A stretch of 64,000 nt of DNA. It comes from Antedon mediterranea. Its lineage: Eukaryota > Echinodermata > Crinoidea > Comatulida > Antedonidae. The position numbers and the translations under genes are program-made. The notes below the pieces were generated by a model. The model was given only the letters and a program-made list of their open reading frames with translations. It was not told the origin of the DNA and did no database searches. Location: assembly GCF_964355755.1 (NCBI RefSeq), contig NC_092674.1:1431001-1495000 (forward strand), written 5' to 3'. This document shows positions 47,347 through 59,300 of this stretch, piece by piece (position 1 is the stretch's first letter; every line of letters begins with the position of its first letter).

Positions 47347-50300
47347 TTATTCAAAAATTCCCGACCAAGGCCCTTGTGCGGTCTCATCCTCAATATGCGG
47401 ATGCAAGTTAAAGTTCATCTCATGTGGTAGCGCTGCCCTCTGTGGGTAAAAACTGTGTTGTAACGAGTACGACAACAGGTTGTCTACGGATGATGTGTAA
47501 ATGTCTGCGAAGCGTGAAAGACGACGGGAGAAATACGTTGGGTTGTGGTACGTGCGAAAGATACTACCAAACTGGCGGTTAAACAATGTTTTTGTTATAA
47601 CTCTAGAAAAAGAATTGAAAAAAAAAACATTAAGAATATTGACATTGAACATTATTACGAAAATTAATGCAAACATTTATTTGAAATTTATTGAAATTTA
47701 ATTCTCTTTTAATTATGTTTATTAAAATGCTTAGGAAAAAAGGCCGATAGACATACCTAAGTTGGTGACGCTCTCTCAGCCATTCTTGTAAAACTGCTTG
47801 ACACTCTGAATTCTCATAAACCTATAATAGAAAAAAACAAATATTCCGCTCAACTGTTTTTTTAAATGTATTGTATATAATTTATTTTTGTTATGCATTA
47901 AAGGGGGTGTTGGCAGTCATTTTAATATACCCACAATTTCTATTAAATATGATCAGAAAGTAGAGATCTAGTTTATTGAATTAAAGGCAGTTAAAGGAAG
48001 ATAGGAAAGATTAAGATTAAATTGGTAACAAAAGAATAATCCTAAGATTAAGAAGGATAAAAGAAAAAAGAGATTACAAAACACTCTAATCTCCTGTGAC
48101 TTGGTTGAGGTCACTAGGCTCAGACCCAATTTAGTGAAAGGTTTACGATTAAAAAAAAAAAATAAAGAAAAAAATAAATAAATAAAATGTGTTTAGTTAT
48201 TGTCTTTTTTTAATGTTGTTACTCCACCAGTCAGCATTTTGATTTTTGTTTGCAATTCCAGCTAAAGTATATTTTGTGCCAACTTTTTATCCTTTTACCA
48301 ATATTAAGTGAATCGCCGTCTAGATCCGGGACTAGAATTCAATGTCTGCAAAGACTGAATTAGTGATTTAGGTCACTGAACAGCTGATTCAATGATAGGA
48401 TTGAAACAACTGAAAAGGATAAGATTATAATTTGACAAAAAAAAACCAATTTGTATTTGTCGCACATTTTGCCTTTCACAGTTAGTGTATAATTTATCAT
48501 GGATTACACTCTTCTTTGAGGTTTGTATTGTACAACTGTGTCTGTCAAAGAACAATACCATTGTGCAAATACAATAGCAGTTTTCCTTTCACACTACAGT
48601 ACAATGCTCCCATTTTAATGTTTTTACACTGACCATGTAGTAACAATAAGACAATGACTTTCTTCTGACCACAAAATAATAAAATCTATTCATCTATATA
48701 GTTACGTTACTATTATATTCTGATTATATTTACCAATACTACTCCTGGTAAACAACTTTTACAGCAGTTTTTACTATTATATGTATTTACACTGGCAGTG
48801 TTGTTGTACACATCCCCAAAAAAAGAAGATGTTTTTATTTTTGTGATAATTTTGTATATTTTTTCTATTAGTCTTTATTCTATTATATATACATATATAA
48901 ATCCAAAGGCAAATTACTGAAAAAATGACAATACTGTGGGATACATATACAGTACACATTTAATATTTTAAAACCAGGTTGTATAAGCTATTATTTCATT
49001 AACATTTTCAATTGATGTGCTAAAATTAAAAAGTTTGATATAGGAAAAGTAATACAGGATTTGAAAGAGTTCTAAAACGACCAACAATGGAAATAACAAG
49101 TCTATTAATAACTGTTAACTACTGCGATAACAATGAACTATGGGTAATATCAGTATGTTATTTGTTTATTATCTAATGTGATATCATTTGACCCCTAAAC
49201 CACAGGTTAAGCCATTGTCCTTGTCTTCTCAATATTTGTATGTGTTTTTAGGTCTTTCATTTGATATGGATATTTCAATAGATCACTAGACCTCATCAAA
49301 TATTATTAATCTTAAAATAGTCAGTATGATTGCTTGCTATCAAGACTTCAAAATACACAGAAAATGCTATTCTGGCACAATCCAAATTTAGTACAAATTT
49401 GTTTAAATTGTATATTTGACTTTCCTTTATGTAAAGCACATTGACTCTTAACCAACCAACCAAAACTCCTCTCCCCTAGCCAAAATTGAACCGATAATTA
49501 ACCGATAAAAATTCTCTGATTTGAATGAGATAATTATCGGTTAATTTTTCTTGAGCAGAATCAGTCAAACCCCATTTCCACAAACAGGAAGTTGTATCGG
49601 TTAATTATTGTTCTGCGGAAATACGGCCTATGTCACTCTCCAGAGTAGCGTTGCATTGTGGTTTACAAACTTTGACAGATCCAGGATCCAGGGAGGGGTG
49701 GGGGCTGACTTATGTATTACCCTATAAATATTTAGAGGGCTGGATGGTCCCTTGTCCGTCAGCTTACCTGATTTTTTTCAATGAGGGCCTGCAGCGTTAA
49801 CAACCAAACAACAGCTTGCTTGAAAGGTACAGAGTTGCTTGTTGTTATTTCAGACTGAAAAATATAAAACATTGTGATACAAGATTACATCATAGAAAGT
49901 ATTATAATGTGATGTTCCCATATATGGACATAATCATGTTATCACTACCATATTTGGGCATGTCACTACCATATTTGGGCACATCACACCTTTTTTGTCA
50001 AACTAGATTGATAGTGTAGACAGAGTTTTTATATGAGGCAATTGTAGTTTAGTTGTTATATACTGTACACATTGCAATACATTGGTTCAGCCACTGCCAA
50101 TTAGAATAAAGCAGGACTTATACACATTGCAATACATTGGTTCAGCCACTGCCAATTAGAATAAAGCAGGACTTATACACATTGCAATACATTGGTTCAG
50201 CCACTGCCAATTAGAATAAAGCAGGACTTATACACATTGCAATACATTGGTTCAGCCACTGCCAATTAGAATAAAGCAGGACTTATACACATTGCAATAC

Positions 50301-53300
50301 ATTGGTTCAGCCACTGCCAATTAGAATAAAGCAGGACTTATACACATTGCAATACATTGGTTCAGCCACTGCCAATTAGAATAAAGCAGGACTTATACAC
50401 ATTGCAATACATTGGTTCAGCCACTGCCAATTAGAATAAAGCAGGACTTATACACATTGCAATACATTGGTTCAGCCACTGCCAATTAGAATAAAGCAGG
50501 ACTTATACACATTGCAATACATTGGTTCAGCCACTGCCAATTTGAATAAAGCAGGACTTATACACATTGCAATACATTGGTTCAGCCACTGCCAATTAGA
50601 ATAAAGCAGGACTTATACACATTGCAATACATTGGTTCAGCCACTGCCAATTAGAATAAAGCAGGACTTATACACATTGCAATACATTGGTTCAGCCACT
50701 GCCAATTAGAATAAAGCAGGACTTATACACATTGCAATACATTGGTTCAGCCACTGCCAATTAGAATAAAGCAGGACTTATACACATTGCAATACATTGG
50801 TTCAGCCACTGCCAATTAGAATAAAGCAGGACTTATACACATTGCAATACATTGGTTCAGCCACTGCCAATTAGAATAAAGCAGGACTTATACACATTGC
50901 AATACATTGGTTCAGCCACTGCCAATTAGAATAAAGCAGGACTTGTACACATTGCAATACATTGGTTCAGCCACTGCCAATTAGAATAAAGCAGGACTTA
51001 TACACATTGCAATACATTGGTTCAGCCACTGCCAATTAGAATAAAGCAGGACTTATACACATTGCAATACATTGGTTCAGCCACTGCCAATTAGAATAAA
51101 GCAGGACTTATACACATTGCAATACATTGGTTCAGCCACTGCCAATTAGAATAAAGCAGGACTTATACACATTGCAATACATTGGTTCAGCCACTGCCAA
51201 TTAGAATAAAGCAGGACTTATACACATTGCAATACATTGGTTCAGCCACTGCCAATTAGAATAAAGCAGGACTTATACACATTGCAATACATTGGTTCAG
51301 CCACTGCCAATTAGAATAAAGCAGGACTTATACACATTGCAATACATTGGTTCAGCCACTGCCAATTAGAATAAAGCAGGACTTATACACATTGCAATAC
51401 ATTGGTTCAGCCACTGCCAATTAGAATAAAGCAGGACTTATACACATTGCAATACATTGGTTCAGCCACTGCCAATTAGAATAAAGCAGGACTTATACAC
51501 ATTGCAATACATTGGTTCAGCCACTGCCAATTTGAATAAAGCAGGACTTGTACACATTGCAATACATTGGTTCAGCCACTGCCAATTTGAATAAAGCAGG
51601 ACTTATACACATTGCAATACATTGGTTCAGCCACTGCCAATTTGAATAAAGCAGGACTTATACACATTGCAATACATTGGTTCAGCCACTGCCAATTTGA
51701 ATAAAGCAGGACTTATTGTATGATAAACAATATTAAGTTGGATCATTGTAGTTGACATTATTAATGAGCATAGTATCTTGACATTGTTTGACAATAAAGC
51801 CTTTATAGTCATATTGAATACTTAACCTCATATTAACAGGATGTATTTCAACTAAAAATCACAAAACATAAACTCAACATTCTTCTATATATCCAGGTCA
51901 AAATAGATATAATAATATAAAGAAAAATATAATAAGATAATAAAGCATTCATAACTGCCAAATGGACAATTTAATTAGATCTTCCCTTAACTAGGTTCTA
52001 GCCCGTAATTAGTAAAGATTGTGAGTTACAACTCTGGCACTAAGTCAGGATTGAACCCCGGACTTTGTGATTGGAAGGCAAGCACGTTAACCATCAAGCT
52101 ACAACTTCACTACATTCTGAGTATTTTGTAGATCCATTGACAGTTGTTGGGTAGGCATCTTTCATTAACCATGAAAAATATTCTAATTAACAAAGCCATA
52201 AATTATTATATTCATAACTGATGCAACCAGCAGGAATAATAATAGCATAATATATGTCATTTACATGTACGTAATACTTGTAATAAATTGTCAAATTGTT
52301 TCTACAGGTAGCAAATAGAGTGAGTGTGTTTACACAGCTGAAACCATGTAGGTGGTAAACAGCAACTCCGGAAAAAGTAACAATTGAATATTATACCAGT
52401 AAAAGTTATATAAATATTGCTAATTATTGTTGTAGGAGGCTGTTGACTACTGTATAGAAATATTTTGAATGGTTTTCCATACGTGGAGTGTATGTACTGT
52501 ACAGAGAATTCTGAAATAAGATGGTGGAAGGGGGTGCCATAAAATTCAAAAGGGGTAGGGCCTTGGGGTGGTGGAAGCGGGTCTGATAAAGCTAAAAAAG
52601 GGGTCGGGCCTTGGGCTGGTGGAAGCAGGTGCGATAAAGCTCAAAAGGGGGTAGGGCCTTGGGGTGGTGGAAGCAGGTGAAATAAAGCTAAAAAAGGGTA
52701 GGGTCTTGGGGTGGCGGAAGCGGGTGTGATAAAGCTCAAAAAGGGTAGGGCCTTGGGGTGGTGGAAGCAGGTGAAATAAAGCTCAAAAAGGGTAGGGCCT
52801 TGGGGTGGTGAAAGCAGGTGAAATAAAGCTCAAAAAGGGTAGGGCCTTGGGGTGGTGGAAGCAAGTGAAATAAAGCTGAAAAGGGGAGCAGGGCCTTGGG
52901 GTGGTGAAAGCAGGTGAAATAAAGCTCAAAAGGGGGTAGGGCCTTGGGGTGGTGGAAGCAGGTGAAATAAAGCTCAAAAGGGGAGCAGGGCCTTGGGGTG
53001 GTGGAAGCAGGTGAAATAAAGCTCAAAAGGGGAGCAGGTCCTTGGGGTGGTGAAAGCAGGTGAAATAAAGCTCAAAAGGGGGTAGGGCCTTGGGGTGGTG
53101 GAAGCAGGTGAAATAAAGCTCAAAAGGGGGTAGGGCCTTGGGGTGGTGAAAGCAGGTGAAATAAAGCTCAAAAAGGGTAGGGCCTTGAAGTGGTGGAAGC
53201 AGGTGAAATAAAGCTCAAAAAGGGTAGGGCCTTGGGGTGGTGGAAGCAGGTGAAATAAAGCTGAAAAGGGGAGCAGGGCCTTGGGGTGGTGGAAGCAGGT

Positions 53301-56300
53301 GAAATAAAGCTGAAAAGGGGAGCAGGGTCTTGGGGTGGTGGAAGCAGGTGAAATAAAGCTCAAAAGGGGGTAGGGCCTTGGGGTGGTGGAAGCAGGTGAA
53401 ATAAAGCTCAAAAGGGGAGCAGGGCCTTGGGGTGGTGGAAGCAGGTGAAATAAAGCTCAAAAGGGGAGCAGGTCCTTGGGGTGGTGAAAGCAAGTGAAAT
53501 AAAGCTCAAAAGGGGAGCAGGTCCTTGGGGTGGTGGAAGCAGGTGAAATAAAGCTCAAAAGGGGAGCAGGTCCTTGGGGTGGTGGAAGCAGGTGAAATAA
53601 AGCTCAAAAGGGGAGCAGGTCCTTGGGGTGGTGGAAGCAGGTGAAATAAAGCTCAAAAGGGGAGCAGGTCCTTGGGGTGGTGAAAGCAGGTGAAATAAAG
53701 CTCAAAAGGGGGTAGGGTCTTGGGGTGGTGGAAACGGGTGTGATAAAGCTCAAAAAGGGTAGGGCCTTGGGGTGGTGAAAGCAGGTGAAATAAAGCTCAA
53801 AAAGGGTAGGGCCTTGAAGTGGTGGAAGCAGGTGAAATAAAGCTCAAAAAGGGTAGGGCCTTGGGGTGGTGGAAGCAGGTGAAATAAAGCTGAAAAGGGG
53901 AGCAGGGCCTTGGGGTGGTGGAAGCAGGTGAAATAAAGCTCAAAAGGGGAGCAGGGCCTTGGGGTGGTGGAAGCAGGTGAAATAAAGCACAAAAGGGGAG
54001 CAGGTCCTTGGGGTGGTGGAAGCAGGTGAAATAAAGCTGAAAAGAGGAGCAGGGCCTTGGGGTGGTGGAAGCAGGTGAAATAAAGCTCAAAAGGGGAGCA
54101 GGTCCTTGGGGTGGTGGAAGCAGGTGAAATAAAGCTCAAAAGGGGAGCAGGGCCTTGGGGTGGTGGAAGCAGGTGAAATAAAGCTGAAAAGGGGAGCAGG
54201 GCCTTGGGGTGGTGGAAGCAGGTGAAATAAAGCACAAAAGGGGAGCAGGTCCTTGGGGTGGTGGAAGCAGGTGAAATAAAGCTCAAAAGGGGAGCAGGTC
54301 CTTGGGGTGGTGGAAGCAGGTGAAATAAAGCTCAAAAGAGGAGCAGGGCCTTGGGGTGGTGGAAGCAGGTGAAATAAAGCTCAAAAGGGGAGCAGGTCCT
54401 TGGGGTGGTGGAAACAGGTGACTTTTACGACCTTTAGATTTTTGTAATCCCCTTTCATCGATTGTAGATTTTTTTTCTTTTTGTAGTAATAATTTCTAAT
54501 AACAATTTAATGCATAACTACTACTGAAAACTTTCAGATCCATGCCGTAGGCTGACTGAGTATTATGAAAATCAAAGATAGTGTAAATGTACTCCCCGTA
54601 GAGGGGCTATTGAATTCGCACCTCTAATTCTGGGATGATAGCTCCTGTCCTCCATCCATGTTTAAGTGACGGGTCAGCAAGGTCACTGTACACATGATCT
54701 CCAAAATATAACACACCAGATTCGTTCCAATGAATTGAGTTTACAAATTTCTCAATGTTACCCTGCAAGAAAAGGGTGATTTTTTACTCATTCATAAGGA
54801 TACAAATTAGGAATCAAAGTAGAACTACCATTTATAAAGCTCTGTCTACACTATCAAACTTTATGTGCCCATATGTCATATCACTACCATTTATTTGGGC
54901 ACATCACATTCTTTTCCACATAAAGTTAGTGTAGAGAGAGCTTTAGTTTTTGGTTTTCGATGTCCCCGACGACAGAGGATGTCAATAAAGTTTGCCTAAA
55001 GTAAAAATAAATTTAGGTAAAAACTGTAAATATGTTTGTAAGTTTATCATATGCATTGTAAACATCTTTTCAACTGTTGTGTAATCATATTCATACCTCT
55101 AAATAAATCTTGCCCTTTTCTAGGTTGTTGACCTTTGACCAAGCTGGTATACCAAGCTTGGTTGATATACATCTAAAAGGTCTAAAAATACAAAACAAAC
55201 TTTTTAAAAATACCATAAACAATTTCACTGTAAATGGTATAAAAACTTGACCTGAAGAGGGCAGCATACCTTATATTCATACATAACTACAGATTTTCAA
55301 AAGTGATTGAAATAGCTTATAATATTGTCATTATTGTGGATGAGTGAAATGTATTACATTATTGCTTTGGCTTTAGAAAGATTCTGTTGGATAAATTCTA
55401 TTTCCCAAAAAATATGTTAAAAAATATGTTTTTCTTAACATTTCACATTCAAAATATTGGTTGAGATTTGGTAAACTTCTGAAACTTGGTGTATACCTTG
55501 ATGTGTCATTGAAGAAGTATGGTTTTCTTGCCTGGGTTACAACAACATCAAACATTTCTCGCCAGTTATGGCCGCATAAATATTGCATTCCTCGATCCCT
55601 AAAACATTAAATAATATTGAGTATGCATCTGTTAAATTATGGTCTATATCGTTGGACGATATTTTTGGGAAGATGTAAAGAAACTGACAACTAGTTAAAT
55701 ATGAAAGACTATTTTTGATAAACAAATATTTGTCCAGATAATGTACAACAATTTATAATTTATACTACTGTACTTTCTCTTTAGATAGAGATAAGAGAAA
55801 AATATCTGTCTGTTTATAATAAATTCATACATTTTGAAATAATTTTCCATCCTATAGATTCTAATATCTTTATTTTTCTTAATAGTGCCATCTATGCTTT
55901 AAGAAAAACTAGATATTTCGTTTTTCCAAGTTTGGAGGTGTGTTTTAATTCATTGCACTCTGTTTAAAAGCCTTTCGTTACAACTGCCAGTGGTGGATCC
56001 AGATTTTGATATCCTATCTTTTGCATTACAATTTGCGAAATTTAGGGGGGCCAGGGTCTGACTGCATTATAGCAAAGTTTGTTTACATACACAAAATGGA
56101 AGTGACTATTTGTAATGAGAAACAGCTTCTTGCCAGCTGTGTGTAGTCTGCTCAACAGCTTTACAACTTGATGTTCATTCTTTAGGTATTTAGCTGCAAA
56201 TAAAGGGAAGCAAATATGATAAAATTAAAAGTGTCCAAGAAATAATACTGGTCAAGTTGAGCCAAACTAAAGGGCATATTTGACTAGTCACTCGCAAACA

Positions 56301-59300
56301 ACTTGCACTGAGCTACTCAAACTGCTCACATATATAAACAGTGAGGATTATCTGCTCAAAACAGTCTATCTACACTATCAAACTAGTGATATGCCCAAAT
56401 ATGGTAGTGATATGACATCATTATGTCCATATAATAAGGGCACATCACATTTTTTTGTCAAATAAAGTTTGACAATCATACAAACACAGTACTACAGTCT
56501 TAACACAATTCAGACTATGGCCTTGTATCATTTCATTTCGCGATCTCTTATCGAGGGGTAAGATCAAATTGCTATAAATGTTTATTAGTATCACACTACC
56601 TGGATTTTCCATGACTTCATTATGCATTTCTCCAGCAAAATGAACTTGTTTGACTGAATTCTATAATGAAAATAAAAATATATTTTTTACACACTTAATC
56701 ATGTGTATTAAAACGTTGACTAACATAAAAAAGACAAGAACTACAGACTTAATACTTTAATACTATTTAATAAGTTAATCTTATCTTGTTAAGTTCACAT
56801 ACTCACATGAATATCATCAAACAAGTTGGCAGGACAGTAATCAATGTTGTGATTTTCTAAATACTGAAGGAAGAAATGAAAACAACAATATTAATTGTTT
56901 TTTAAATACCGTATATACTCGGGTATAATCCCACTCTGGGCCTAATCCCACCCCCTACTTTCAGCTGATTTTACAGGCATATCCCTGGGTGGGTATAGTC
57001 CCAGTATTGACTTTTGGTCTGGATGTAGGCCTCTCTCTAGCCAGTTCAGATGCTTACCAATCATTTTTTTCCTGAACCAGGTTTATCCCGGCTATAGTTC
57101 CACCACCAAAAGTCGGCCCAATTTTGTGTTCTAGTGGGGTGGGATATACAATATATGATTTATAATCAGAAAGCTGGATGATGATGACACTTGCTGTTGA
57201 TGAGAAAGTGATGATGCATTGATAATTAATTTAATTAATTAATTTTAAAGTACATTACTTCTATAACGTTTGCGAGTAAAGCCATTTCAGGAATTGAAAA
57301 TATGTCCATAAGCTGTCGCATATTTTGTCCCTGTAAAGAAAAAATAAATTAAATTTCACTGAATCTGAAAGCTTGCTTGCCTTTTCCTTCATGTTTATTT
57401 GTTTAAGGTCAAAGGTTATACTTAATTATGCAAAAGATTTGATTACACACCTTGCCATGAAATGAGCTCATGTACGTTACTGGGATGTGAACACTGTCAT
57501 ATTCCTCAATGACCTCCTCATTGCTTAACTGTCGGTGACCCCTGAAGTAAAATGGTTTAAAAAATCTAAATGAATCTACTATACATATCAATTGAACACA
57601 CTATCCAAGACCTGCATTAGTGAGTTTATCTAAAAAGACTTCTACGCAATCAGTGGCACAACGGCTAGACCTGCATTAGTGAGTTTATCTAACAAGACTT
57701 CTACGCAATCAAGTGGCACAACGGTTAGACCTGCATTAGTGAGTTTATCTAACAAGACTTCTACGCAATCAGTGGCACAACGGCTAGACCTGCATTAGTG
57801 AGTTTATCTAACAAGACTTCTACGCAATCAGTGGCACAACGGCTAGACCTGCATTAGTGAGTTTATCTAACAAGACTTCTACGCAATCAGTGGCACAACG
57901 GCTAGACCTGCATTAGTGAGTTTATCTAACAAGACTTCTACGCAATCAGTGGCACAACGGCTAGACCTGCATTAGTGAGTTTATTCAACAAGACTTCTAC
58001 GCAATCAGTGGCACAACGGCTAGACCTGCATTAGTGAGTTTATCTAACAAGACTTCTACGCAATCAGTGGCACAACGGCTATGAGCACTCACTAGCTAAA
58101 CCCAAGGGCCCGGCCTGAGCAGTGTCCAGAAGATAAAACAGGAATTAAAATATACATCAAAAAAGGCTAAAAACGCCCAAGGCCTCCAGCGTTGGAGGGC
58201 TACTTAGGGTTCCTAAAAAAGGGGGCCTCAGGCATCTGTGTTAGACCATCGATTGCAATTCTGTTTTATTTCTTCCCCCCCAAGTCCCAAAAGGTCCACT
58301 ATTTTCTCTGTTGGTATTTTTTCTTGTCTTGTTTAACTAAAGACAATATTATATATATACAAAATTTACATTATCAATTGTATACAAACAAAAATATGTT
58401 AATATAAAATGAAAAAATACGGTAATTAAATTTACGGAATCTGAAATGACTCAAACTTGATGTAAAACATGCGCAGTCGATCATGTGACGACAAGCAATA
58501 GCTTAGCGCTTCATGTACGCGGTACGCGGTAAAGTGTTTGCTGGAAATAAATACAGACGTACAACAGGCGGTAAAGATAGGTATAGGTAGCTGTTGCCAA
58601 GCTCATATCTTATAACACTACGCGCCCAGTAAATCATCCATGGACGCCATTCGGGCGGACAGGTTATTTAAATTGTGATTTAAATGTAAATGGTTTAAAT
58701 TTTGCGGTCCGCCTCGAAGTATCTGTGGTTAACCATCTTGATGAATGATTCATGGAAAAGGGAAGAAATTATGTACACAAAGTAAAATAAAAGTTTCTTT
58801 GGGATCTGGACACTTTCCGATTAATTCTGTGTGTTTACATTGATACGTTTGGTTAGACAACTTCGTTCTTTAACCGAAACATTGTGGATATTGCCTTGAC
58901 AACGGCGGAATGGCGTCCATGGATTACAAAGGTCTCACCCAGTTACCTATCTTGCGCCGCGTAGCGGCGCTATACAATCTTTGGTGTCTGGAAATACAGC
59001 GAATACGGATACAGCGCCTAAACATGGGAAGGAAGGCCAACTCAGACAGCGTCGTACGACGCTGTCTGAGTTGTTTGTCCTTTAAACATCATGAAAGCGT
59101 TAAGTTCTGGTGTCCATCGTTCAACTAGCCCAAGCCACAACAAAGAGTCTTAAATCAGTCTTTAGAACGTCAAATAACGCAAATTTTGCCGGGGCCTTCG
59201 GCCCCTGACCGGGGGCCCTTGGCGGCCCCCTGGCCCCCCAGCCATTGTTGCTCGCTTTGCTCGCACCCCCCCCATTATAAATGCTGCATACGGGCCTGAT

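Noticed and set aside
47501-47701. 66-residue plus-strand frame [12 protein letters not shown]
   Set aside because: It is the reverse complement of the last NT5DC coding exon, which has strong family similarity.
50064-51716. CRISPR-like regular array
   Set aside because: The units are head-to-tail without unique spacers, and the genome is animal.
52020-52106. Functional tRNA gene
   Set aside because: A and B box-like words exist, but the stems do not close and no terminator T-run follows, so a SINE head or pseudogene is more likely.
52736-54335. Several proline/histidine-rich repeat proteins on the minus strand
   Set aside because: They come from the 47-49 bp minisatellite inside an NT5DC intron; changing unit length shifts frames, so there is no single continuous protein.
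56106-56107. Donor GTCACT for NT5DC exon 9, requiring a missing micro-exon
   Set aside because: Extending exon 9 to the GTATGT donor at 56090 adds the expected residues before DRGM, restores phase 2 and needs no extra exon.
57610-58081. tRNA gene cluster
   Set aside because: GTGGCACAACGGCTAGACC resembles an A-box region, but no B box or cloverleaf follows in the 59-bp unit.
58910-59128. 72-residue frame starting MASMDYKGL in the GC-rich region
   Set aside because: It crosses an inverted repeat end and a perfect palindrome, has no recognisable domain and lies in an intron on the opposite strand.
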